Shown here: positions 54,368 to 64,000 of the stretch, one piece after another | Layout of the letters: each line of letters begins with the position of its first letter | Position numbering within the stretch: position 1 is the first letter of the stretch | Made by a program: the position numbers and the translations under genes | The notes under the pieces: model-generated | What the model was told of the DNA's origin: nothing | The model's input: the letters and a program-made list of their open reading frames with translations, nothing else | Database searches by the model: none | NCBI GenBank assembly: GCA_003439945.1 | Contig: QVRM01002072.1 | Span: 48,815 to 112,814, forward strand | Origin: Dermanyssus gallinae | Taxonomy: Eukaryota > Arthropoda > Arachnida > Mesostigmata > Dermanyssidae | Direction: 5' to 3' | DNA length: 64,000 bases

Positions 54368-55644
54368 TTAGGTAAGTCAAAAAGTTCGTCGGTTTTTTAC
54401 CCGATTTTAAAGAGCCTTATTTAAGCAGACAACAGTATTTTTATTCAATGATATATTGACCGTTTTGTTCGATAACCTTCGCCCATCGCCTCGGTAGATC
54501 CATGATTCCTTTCTCCCAGAACGTCTTGTCCTTCTCGTCGAAATACTGAGTGAGGTGATTTTTATAGCCTCCAAGATTCAAATGTTGTGCCATCAAGGGA
54601 GTTCTGGAGAGACCTGAACAAGTGATAATCAGATGGTGCGAGGTCGGGACCTATAAGCTGCGTGCGGCAGCACATCCCAGTCGAACTCCGCCAATTTTTG
54701 CCGGGTGGCCAAACTTTTGTGTGGTGTCGCCTTATCATGTTGAAAAGTGACGCCCCACCTGTTTGACAATTCCGGGCGCTTCGTTGCTACTGCAGCCTTA
54801 AAATCTTCGAGTTATCTGCAGTAGACGACGGAGTTGATCGTCTGACCCATTGGAAGCAGCTCAAAATACACGACGCCCTTACAATCCCACCAGCAGCACA
54901 GCATAACCTTCTTCTGATGAGTTCGGGTTTAGGGATAGCTGCGGCCTGAGAACCTCTGGGGACCCAACTTCTTTCTGTGTTACGTTTCTGTAGAGTATCC
55001 ATTTTTCATCGCCGGTTATCAATCTTCTCAGAAATGGCTCATTCGAGTTCTTTCGGAGGAGTGCGTGACAGGTATCGACTCGCCCTTCAAGCTGCCTATC
55101 ATTGAGGTCGTGTGGTAGCCAGATATTCCGCTTGCACGAGAAACCTGCATCATGGAGGCGATTCTAAACGGTTCCGTGGGAGACTCCCGTTACATCTTCA
55201 ATTTATTTTATGGTCAAACCTGGGTTCGAAGTAACCAGGCTGATGACTTCGTCGGTCTCCACAACATTGGGTCGTCCTGATCTCGGTTCATCTTCGAGAT
55301 TGAAGTTTCCAGCTTTAAAACGGGCGAATCGCTTTTCGACTGTGATTGTGTACTGCGTTTTCGCCGTAGACTGCACATATCCTCCGGGTTGTTTGCGCTG
55401 CACTTATGCCTTCACGTTAGGAGAACAACATAATGTGTCAAAAGTGCGCGTTTTTGTCCTCCATTGCAAACAGCTGCCAATTCCGCAAACGAAACGGTAA
55501 AGTTGGAACCGGTATACCGTCGCACCACCACGGGTCTGCTCTTGAATGTAAACACCCAGCCGCACTCTCAGGCGGCACTGCTGCAGAGCGCGGGAATTTC
55601 AAAAATGTGGTCCCAGAAAGCCGACAAACTTTTGACTTACCTAA
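54368..55644 (-). mobile_element. mariner family 2 element, complete ends (U3)
   Basis: Terminal repeats ttaggtaagtcaaaaagttc (from 54368) and the complement ending at 55644 are flanked by TA (54366-54367 and 55645-55646). The length is 1277 bases. The left half occupies the same site as 22521 in U1, while F2/G2 at 36009 is the empty site. It separates module F3 from G3. Confidence 0.93.
54440..55430 (-). pseudogene. mariner family 2 transposase, multiply frameshifted
   Basis: Minus-strand blocks in order are FARFKAGNFNLEDEPRSGRP (linker of the DNA-binding domain, about 55255-55320), DVTGVSHGTVWNRLHDAGF, LITGDEKW (about 55000-55025), a degenerate middle, the second and third Asp blocks in broken frames (about 54660-54740) and a C-terminus ending QNGQYIIE-equivalent near 54440. 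The ...RFKAGNFNLEDEPRSGRP linker and GDEKW suggest a different mariner subfamily from family 1. At least six indels are present. Confidence 0.82.
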
Positions 55645-55646
55645 TA

Positions 55647-56290
55647 CACAGCTGCTTGTACCACTGCTACTAGATATAGGTTGATTTGTAGCTGGTGTTG
55701 CTGTCGTGCTAGATCGTGCTGTGGTTTGTTAGGCATCTCACACATGTCAACGCTTGTCATAGGTGGTCAGCTTTCAAAAAACGGTGCGCTATAGGAAAGA
55801 AAGCGCCTTCTACCTACTGTACAGAAGCATGCAAAAGCAGCAGAAGCGAGACCCAGCAATGTTGATTGACGAGAACAGACACTAGCTTGGCTGGATAACT
55901 CTGTGAGTAACCCGAGCTTTGCAAAGATTAGTTACGTCAAAGCCGCAGTGCCCGTTTTCCAGCGTAAAGGCTTGATATTCGGAAATAAGTGTGGTGGCGT
56001 CAAGCTCCGCCTATCGTATACATCCTATCCGATGTCCGAAAATAGTCCGAGCCCATCCGGATACCCTCGGCTTGTTTCTCGATGACTGCACGTTACGGCC
56101 ATTGCACGCTGCCTTTAAAGCTATGGGCGCTCCAAAGGATATTCCAGGACGCATGAGCACCGACGACGTAGGACTCATGCGCGCAGAATCATCGCACAGC
56201 GCCCGTCCGCCAAGAACAAATGCTTTCAGACAAATTGAAGTCGCGCGCGGCACGATACGACACGAAACAGTGAAGACGTTGCTGCCGGCT
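55647..56290. repeat. Module G3 of unit U3
   Basis: It matches G2 (36010-36560) up to about 56205 (cgcacagcgcccg), then goes on with its own sequence. This is the last recognisable part of the array. Short frames (for example around 55991-56299) have no recognisable domain. Confidence 0.65.
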
Positions 56291-56774
56291 GATGCCTAAG
56301 TACTTGAGAAACGGCCTAAGAACAACGACGGCTAGAGGTTGTCCGGTAGAAGGTAGGGGGGGGGGGGGACGAGGGGTTGGGTGGAGGAGCTCGAAAGCGT
56401 TTTACGGCGAACTCCTGGGCGAGCTATATTGGGACCTGATGGAAAAGACCAAACAAATGAAAGAGCAATGCAATGCATCCGCATGCATTGCTCTTTTCGG
56501 CCTGACGTTGGTCGACGGTCGGGACGCGGAAGGGGTTACGACGAATACGAAAGTGTTCCCTTCCCTCGAAAGGCCCTAAATCTCATATTCTTCGTCGTCG
56601 TCGTTGTCGTAAGCGGATTGCCAGATGCGGATGGACCCGGCAGGTCGTTCGACCGGGCCCGACTGAACCATGGAGAACAGGATGAACATCTTGACAGAGA
56701 AGATGCACTCCTCTGCCTCTATTCTGCATTGTTCGCGCCAGGCCGCGCGGGCACATATATATATATTATATATA
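56291..56774. other. Spacer with G run and hairpin, no gene seen
   Basis: It contains a run of 13 G near 56356-56368 and a hairpin with 13-base arms, aaagagcaatgca (56460-56472) and its complement (56484-56496). A stretch rich in GTC/TCG (about 56590-56612) follows, then a TA run (56755-56776) that received the next mariner. No gene is supported. Confidence 0.5.
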
Positions 56775-56777
56775 TAA

Positions 56778-58097
56778 CGAGGTGTGTTCAAAAGTATCGC
56801 GACTTTTTGAATGTTTCGCGGGTTACGTATATTCGAATTCGATTTTGTGGCGTTATGTTGGTACTCATGTCTCTCACTTATGCCGACAAGCTCGCCATTT
56901 TGAATGTTCACTTAATTGTTGACAGCTGCTTTGCTTGCACGTTGTTTTGGATCGTCTTCGATTTTTACCTATTCAAAAAAATTGATCAAAGAACCTGTAT
57001 CAAATTTTGTGAAAAACGAAATTAAGTGCGCGGATGCATTCCGAATGTTGACTGTGGCATACGGAGAAGCTACCTTGGACCGAAGCAACGTTTATCGGTG
57101 GGTACAAAATGTTCTCAGAAGGCCGAGAAGATGTGAACGGACGAAGAGCGTGCCGGACGCCCGAGCACTTCAACAACAGACGAAAAAAATTAATGAAGTG
57201 GAGAAAATGGTATTGGCCAATCGTCGAATCACCGTTAGAGAAGTTGCTGAGGACCTAAACATATCGATTGGCTCGTGCCATTCGATTTTTATCAATGATT
57301 TGGGCATGAGACGGGTCGCCGCGAAATTCGTACCAAAATTGCTCAATTGCGACCAAAAACAGCATCGCATGAACATTGCTAATGAGATGTTGGACTCTGT
57401 CCGCGACGACCCAAATTTGCTCCAGAGGGTCATAACTGGTGACGAATCGTGGGTTTATGGTTATGACGTGGAAACCAAAGCTCAATCATCTCAATGGAAG
57501 CTGCCGCACGAACCAAGACCGAAAAAAGCGCGCCAAGTTCGGTCGAATGTGAAAGTTTTGCTGACAGTTTTCTTCGATTGCAGGGGCGTGGTGCATCATG
57601 AGTTCTTGCCACAGGGTTAGAACGGTCAATAAGGAATATTACCTGCAAGTTATGCGCAATTTGCGCGAAGCAATCCGCCAGAAACGCCCGGATTTGTGGA
57701 AGAACAAAAATTGGCTTTTGCACCACGATAACGCCCCTGCTCACACATCGTTGCTTGTGCGCGAGTTTTTGGCCAAAAACAACACACTAATGATGCCGCA
57801 GCCACCGTATTCCCCAGATCTGGCCCCCCTGTGACTTTTTCTTGTTCCCTAAACTGAAGAGGCCCATGAAAGGACGACGTTACGCTACGCTTGACGAGAT
57901 AAAGACGGCATCGAAGGAGGAGCTGAACAAGATAAAAAAAAATGGTTTTTTGAAGTGCTTCGAAGATTGGAAAAACCGTTGGCACAAGTGTATAATATCT
58001 CATGGGGATTACTTTGAAGGGACAAAATAGATATTCATGAATAAATGAATAATTTTTGAAAAAACACAAAAGTCGCGATACGTTTTGAACACACCCG
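56778..58097 (+). mobile_element. mariner family 1 element, second copy
   Basis: Terminal repeats cgaggtgtgttcaaaagtat (from 56778) and the complement ending at 58097 lie inside a TA microsatellite, so the TA target duplication cannot be distinguished from flanking TA. The length of 1320 bases is nearly equal to the copy at 45350. The two copies differ mainly by single-base indels. Confidence 0.93.
56980..58029 (+). pseudogene. mariner family 1 transposase, second copy, frameshifted
   Basis: It has the same protein as 45509-46615. The central part from about 57170 to 57620 is one open frame, including VREVAEDLNISIGSCHSI and VITGDESWVYGYDVET. LHHDNAPAHTS (about 57718-57750) and YSPDLAP (about 57810-57830, the usual form of the third block) are in the next frame. 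Indels near 57000, 57100, 57140, 57618 and 57828 differ from those of the first copy, so each was inactivated independently. Confidence 0.88.
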
Positions 58098-58099
58098 TA

Positions 58100-59687
58100 T
58101 ATATATATACTATGCATAATTTATCACATTTCTCATTAACTAGATTTGGGGCTCACAATAGCGGCACAAATGTGTGACAAAAATGTTAAAGCAATAAGTC
58201 CTGTTCTCAACTCTTTGAAACAGATAACTGCGAAACGCTCGACGATATCGCCATCCGGCCTAGTTAATTTATAATCAATTTGCAGGTGCCCTCATATCAA
58301 ACACATAACCAAGTGACTAGTAAACTGTTTCTTGTCGGTCAGCCAGTGACATCGGTGATCAGTGAAAGAGCCAACAACGAGATCTGAGAAAGGATACTAA
58401 GCCAAAGGGAGTCACCCAGATCGTTGGCTTGGCTATAGTCAGGGTTCGCAGCTAGCGTCAACTGAAGATGAACCACGTCACCGTTGCACAGTCTACTAAC
58501 GACATTATCTCACGGCCGTTTCCCATCGGAGGGCAGGTTTTGACAGGGTTTTGTACTATTGCAATACATTTCTTGGCATACTGAACAGCATTTCGTATAT
58601 ATTATATAATATATATATTATATCAAAATTCTTTGAGAGCGGATCTCAATTTAAAGCAACAGTAGGGTTGTTGGCAAAATGGACCAGTCCTGGACTGATT
58701 CTGATCGGCGACTGACGAACAACGGTGTCTACAATTGCAACGTAACTAAACAAATGTTTTTTGTTGTTTTGCGGTTGTCTATTACGGGATAACGGTCCGA
58801 TATGGATAAATGTGTATGTGTTTGTATGTATATATGATACTACTACCGCAGATCTTAGGCGCCTTCGTCTTGGTCATCTGACCTTGTCCTCGGTTTCTTT
58901 CTTAAGTTAATGGGCCAATGGCCAATTGACGAACATCGTCTTCTTGGACAGATAGAAAAGCTTCATGACATTGTTTTAACTACGGCAACTACTACCACAT
59001 GTCCGACCACTGTCTTCATTAGTACCGCTGCTGCTACATGATCTCTTGGAATCGAGGCACGGCACACTCAGTAGGACAACAACTGCCAAACACAGGAGCT
59101 CGTCAGAATGCCTGCTTCATCAGAAAGCTCCGTTTATCGTTCCCACCGCTGAGTGTGACACGGCTGGTCACATAAATGGCACGTACAGCCGACGGTCCGG
59201 TCGTGGAAGTCTCTTCTATGGCTTAGTAGTTTATGGTAAAATCCAGGAAGTGATAGTTGCTGAGCTTCTTGGTGGTGTGTGTTGCACCCTCAGAATGTTT
59301 CATAGAAATGATCTTATGATGGTGGTTATGTAAGAACTGAAAACAAACCAATAATTAATAATTAATGAAATATTAGCTAACTTAACATGCACCGCGAAAA
59401 GTAATACACATCATTCAGTTTATCTAACTCTATTGTGACTGAGTTGCATTGTAACCGTATAAACCGCTGATTTTGCTTTAAATAATATTATAGTTTTCGT
59501 TTTTTAATCACGTTGCAACCCCATTTGATGATTTGTCGTTGTCACAAGGGTCGAGAAACAATATTTCGCCAATTTGCAGCGGTGCTTATTTGGCGGCGAG
59601 ATTAAGCGCTTTTATAAATATATTTAATATAAATTAAAAAAATTAATTATCTTTATAGGGGCGCAAAATACTTGCGTCGTTTTTATA

Positions 59688-59730
<43 letters not shown>

Positions 59731-62389
59731 TATATATTATATATTTATAATAAGATCTTCAGTTTGGTTGTTAATTTTATTTAGTAAATACACTTAGTGC
59801 TCATTATTACACGCCAATGTGGCGTGGCTCGACGCGAGACTTTGTCCGACTTGTGTAAGGTGCGCACAATCGTCGACATACATGATGATAATCAAAAGAA
59901 GAACATACAGCAGGCATGCTAAGTGGTAAACACGGCACTCCTAGCCTTGCTCTGAATACCGACACGCTGCCAGACAGCAGCCGATCTCCAGGCAGTCGAA
60001 GCGTCGAGCATGGCTTCTCCAACGGTCTCGTTGCAGGGAGTGCCAGCACCTCGTGCTAATCGCTGGGAGTTAACTGCGGCTGCCAATCCTCCCCCGGAGG
60101 CTCTTCGTGACTGCCCACCTACCATCGGCATCAGTAGGCGTGTAGCATCAGTAGCATCGCTACGAGCAGCGTCAAAGTTCTCAGCAGCGTAGTAGTGGCA
60201 GCATCGTCAACATCACCATAGGCACCATTATCATTATTATTATCACTAACGTCGTCGTCGTCGTCATCGCCATCACATGGTCGATGAAGCACTGAAGGCA
60301 AAAAGTCTCCCTATCGCTGGGATCTCCCCAGTGTACGTCTGGGCCACCTGCAGAGAGGGTATGTCTGACTCCTTCTCCCCTCAAAGTCTTCCTCAACTAC
60401 TGTAGCCGTTTGCCAACTATTTCAGCCGCTGCCCGTATTGTTGGAACTACTTGCTTGCTGACGTCGTCGTCCTCGGTCTACAATATTATGTGTGGCTGGT
60501 CGCCGTCTTCTTCCTGCCCTTTAGTCTGGGCATACGTCCACCCATCCATCCATTCATCCATTGCATTGTTTTTCCCTCTTTCTTCTATTCTCCTTCTCCT
60601 CCGTTCCATGCCCTTCCTCGACGCGTAAAGAGCGATCATTGCCACTCACCAGCCCAGGCCATCTTTGCTCTGTCGGCCCTGTCTGAGCAGCTGTACACTA
60701 CTGGTTTAACTACTGCAACTCTACCGCCAATTACTGCTACAAGCTGCATGTGCCTAGCTTTTCGTACACCTGCATCCAATACTACTTAGTTTTCTGTCTA
60801 CGAAGGGAGCCTTTTGCACGTACCTTCTATGTGGCGCGTGGACGGGGTCGCACATGAGGCCCATGCCCCGCAGCCCTTTCCCAATATTCTTGTCCCGCTC
60901 CTCCCTCGCCGCGTTATGAGATAGCCGGTGCTGCAGAGGTAGCAGAGTGCCTGTTTAACACACATTATTCTCTCCTATCTGGACATCAGCCATCCATCCA
61001 TCGAATCGACCTAATTCTCCCCCAACTAAACGCCCCATCTACCGACCAACCGGTTTGCTTGGCGGCCGCCCGTTTGTAGGATAGCGATGCTGATGGCAAT
61101 GTTGAATACGACCCCTCTGGCGATCGCCCCCGCCGTTTTTCGCGCTAGTTCTGCTCGGCCTTTCCGTTACTTCAAAGCTGGCCCGCACTCCCAACAAACG
61201 TGCCGAGATCTCGTACCCCTCCATCAAGAAGCGGCGAAGGATAACCGCGTGGCGGAGAAAGCCCGCCGCCGCCTACCGCTTCACTGTTTTGTGCATCTCG
61301 ACTATCGAATGCAGCTGTTGAGTAAGTCAGCGAGCAGAGTGCGGGTGAATAGGAGGAAAGCTGGGCTAAGCGATTCTTAGCCTGATGCGAGTGCCGGTGG
61401 CGTGCCTAAAAAGACAAAATAGGCGCTAGGGGAAGAGGTTCAGGGTGCGCTGGTACGTGGGCGAGGATGGTTTGAGGGTGATGGTGGTGGTACTCTAGAA
61501 GTAGTCTACGAACGGTGGTGGTGGTGAATCAACTGCTAATCAACGCTTGCGCCATTGGCACGCTTGCGTTGCCGCTTTTGCTCTCGTTACTGTAGAGGCA
61601 GCAGTAGCAGCAACAACAACAGGAGCCCCTATCCGTAGTTTTGCTGCTTCCCTTGCCTACAGCACCTTTCCCCAGTGCAAAGCGGCTTTCCTTTTTGTTC
61701 TCCCCTCTGGCCCAGCAAAACCCTTCCACCCTTTTCGTCCGGCCCCCGGAACTGGATAAATAATACTGGGATCATTATCATCAGCATCATTATCAGCACC
61801 ATATCACTGTCTGTAGGTTGTAGCTCCGTCAATCGGGCCTCCTGCAGCGCAAACTTGAATTCGCGACAGCCGTTGACTTTGATGGTGACGATGATGATGC
61901 TTCTTATAACAACGACAATAATAATACCCACGACGTTCGACAAACTTCGACGTGACCATCCGGCCAATAACGCCTACACAAGTCCGTTTAAAGAACATTT
62001 GAGTCTATCTACCGGACGCCGCCTTGCTTAGTTGTCGCTGATGCATGCTTAGATTTGTTCTAAACAACCTGTTTCACCCGACCTATCCCAAAGGACCGCC
62101 GAGTTTAATACTTACGTCGTCCGAGTGTGATAATATTAGCAAGCACACAACTAAAATGAAGTACAGATGCAGTTTATGATCAGACAGTTCCATGCGCATA
62201 CTATTTTAGTGAAATGTTCCAAGGTTTTAGCTTCATGCTAATGGTTAAAGCAACGTTGTTTAGGGGGCATCTCAAGTGCGTGTGGTGTGTGCTAGTAAGC
62301 AGTGATGCGTTCACTGTTGTTTAGCGCAGCCTATGTCAACAAAGGTAGCATATAAACAGAAATAGCAAGCAGTTCTTGTGGGTGCAATA
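58100..62389. other. Apparently single-copy DNA right of the array, no gene seen
   Basis: About 4.3 kb shows no copy elsewhere in the window and no transposon signature. It contains TA runs (58590-58620, 59692-59760), short GAT/ATC and GTC runs near 60225-60270 and ACC-type runs near 61470-61525. Open frames are all shorter than about 120 codons, have no recognisable domain, and often overlap on both strands. It could hold introns or untranslated exons of a host gene, which cannot be judged here. Confidence 0.5.
59692..59760. repeat. (TA)n microsatellite
   Basis: About 35 bases of alternating TA are followed by an interrupted stretch including a short inverted TATAAT-like piece. No element borders on it. 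Confidence 0.85.
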
Positions 62390-64000
62390 CTATATATATA
62401 TTGTTTATTTCGCAATAACATTGCATTTAAAGATGGTACATAATTACAATACAATTCATTAATTTTATACAATTTGAACACTTCAGCGACCGTCCCTCCG
62501 GGCGAAAAAGTGTAAAGACCGCCGAGGCTTCTGGAAGCTCGCTGCGTGGTATTTAGCGCATATCTGCGAGCAGAACCGGCAATGACATTGATCGCCAACT
62601 TGGTGAAATCCTTGGGTCGAACATACCAAGTAATGATAGCCATGCACAATGTATCTTGTATACACGTGCGCTAGTGTATGCTATTCCATCCCAAAGCTCC
62701 CTGGCGAGGTACACATCCAATTGCGCTACCTCTGCCGAGGCCTCGGTCACGTTTCCCTGCCACTCCAACAAAAAGTGCTTAATTGGTTCTGTAATAGGGA
62801 CCAAGAGTGACTCTGATTGTTTCCACTGCCGGCCCGCAACCCGCTAGCAGGTACACGAAGCGGCTTCTTGCCGTCCGGGGTAAGCAAAGGACCCGCTTCA
62901 TATATATTGTGAAACATCTTTCTAGCTGCGCAAAATTTGCCGCTGAAGATGGCCCCACACCCTGCCAAGGCTGTAGCTCAACATTGGCACAATCTAAAGC
63001 TCAAAAGGACGCACGACCGCACTCAAAGACAGTCGTCGAGGGTCTCTCACCACTGTGTGAGTAGAGGTAATAGCCGCTCGACACCTGTCGCAGATGTGCT
63101 GGGTAAAGGTCCTTCCCGTATAGTGTAGCCTCAGACCCAAATACGGGAAAGAGTTGACAAACTCTAGCGGTTGGCCACAACAGGGTATTTCGTCTGCTGC
63201 GGCCAATCGACCCCACGGCGAAACTTCATGGCTTTCGTCTTCCGCGCATTTACTTGCAGGCCCTTACGGTGAAGGTAACTTTCTACGTCGCCGAAAGTTC
63301 GACGAATGGCACCGCGGTCTCGGTGAGCCACTACTATGTCATCCGCCTACAACACGACGACGGCATTTCTAAACTTATCCCGCACGTGGCGAGCTAGGTC
63401 TGCGATGAGCAAGGAGAATGCCAGGCAACTGAGAGGGTCCCCTTGGGGGTCCCTACGTTTTGACTCAGCTGCAAGGTGTCTTCGCCCCTTCGGTTTACTT
63501 CAAGGCGGTCTTCAGCAAAAAGTCAAGTGGCCCCCGGGCACAACCAACACGCGCTCAACTTCCGACTGCAGTACGTGGATCGCGTCCTGTGTACCTCGAC
63601 CCTTCCTGAATTCGAATTGCTCCGGTAGTAGGGCCTTCTCCACGGTTAGAAACACCTCGAGATAAGCAACTTGGCGAAGATTTTCTTAAGAAGGGCGTTC
63701 CGACGCTACACCCCGGTAGAGATTTGGATCGTACGTTGTCACCCTTTTGCCCTTGAATAGCAGAGTAAGCCTGGCCCCGTGCCAAACCTGGGGTATGTGT
63801 CCCCCGCTGAGTCTCTGATTAAACAGCTTACACAGCTCCTCCGCTAAAACATCAGACGACTCAGTCCAATGTTCGTAATAGATCCCATCAGGACACTACC
63901 CTTTTTTGGGTAACCCACGTAAGATCTACACAATTTCCTCACCGTAAACGGCGATTTCATGTCGTAGCTTATAGCAAGCAGTTACTCTAGATGTACAAAA
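62390..64000 (-). mobile_element. Non-LTR retrotransposon family III, decayed, runs off the right edge
   Basis: Minus-strand traces of an RT and a C-terminal Cys/His motif related to families I and II run from the right edge to about 62480. They are followed by a 3' untranslated region ending gcgaaataaacaa and a short (TA)n near 62389-62402. No target duplication can be checked because the 5' end is outside the window. Confidence 0.7.
62483..64000 (-). pseudogene. Family III LINE reverse transcriptase with C-terminal Cys/His motif (decayed)
   Basis: Reading from the right edge, blocks in changing frames are: ELCKLFNQRLSGGHIPQVWH (about 63780-63840), a trace of FRKGRGTQDAIHVLQSE (about 63565-63615), the run RDPQGDPLSCLAFSLLIADL (about 63395-63455), and an active-site box in which Tyr of YADD is replaced by TAG (63338-63349). 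After that come LQVNARKTKAMKFRRG (about 63210-63260), LGLRLHYTGRTFTQHI (about 63095-63145), and finally HGYHYLVC (about 62620-62645) with CHCRFCSQICAKYH (about 62545-62590). Many stops and frameshifts make it the oldest of the three families. Confidence 0.75.

Overview
This is a eukaryotic, repeat-dominated window, most likely from an arthropod. The basis is R1-clade non-LTR retrotransposons (a largely arthropod lineage), several mariner elements and Tc1 elements, no operon-like gene packing, many (TA)n, (TC)n and (NNN)n microsatellites, and no long host gene with recognisable domains. A mite or tick is plausible, but I cannot fix the species from sequence alone. I saw no rRNA, tRNA or CRISPR array. 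Almost all recognisable coding capacity belongs to transposable elements, most of them broken by frameshifts or stops. Self-alignment was done by eye, so module borders are good to about 10-50 bases and identities are qualitative. || Layout. Most of the window is a tandem array of a large composite unit, which I split into modules B-C-D-E-F-G. Unit U0 (partial): about 496-2925. Unit U1: about 3156-23365. Unit U2: about 25900-36780. Unit U3: about 36975-56290. U1 and U3 resemble each other closely, and D0 and D2 resemble each other closely, while D0/D2 differ clearly from D1/D3 and B2/C2 from B1/C1 and B3/C3. This alternation looks like a higher-order repeat with a period near 32 kb (609 aligns with 32606). 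Left of U0 is a mariner copy cut by the window edge. Right of U3 are a mariner copy, about 4.3 kb of apparently single-copy DNA, and an old LINE that runs off the right edge. || Inserted elements date the array. A mariner of a second family (22521 and 54368) and a LINE (15417 and 50747) are shared by U1 and U3 and absent from U2. Private insertions include Tc1 at 6175 and 20623, a CR1/L2-like LINE at 8185, a LINE at 26928, a restriction-like-endonuclease LINE at 40246, a mariner at 45350 and an R1 LINE at 47152. For most of them the sister unit supplies an empty site, so boundaries and target-site duplications can be read directly. || Points of most interest: three diverged LINE families sharing a C-terminal Cys/His motif; a 2.19-kb tandem duplication whose junction is a fold-back hairpin; a 110-bp-arm palindrome with an AT-rich centre next to a deletion in U0/U1; an uninterrupted 581-codon LINE reading frame with a YLDD active site that appears to have lost the first part of its endonuclease catalytic core; and a three-copy reading frame for a small single-pass membrane protein, the only candidate host gene.
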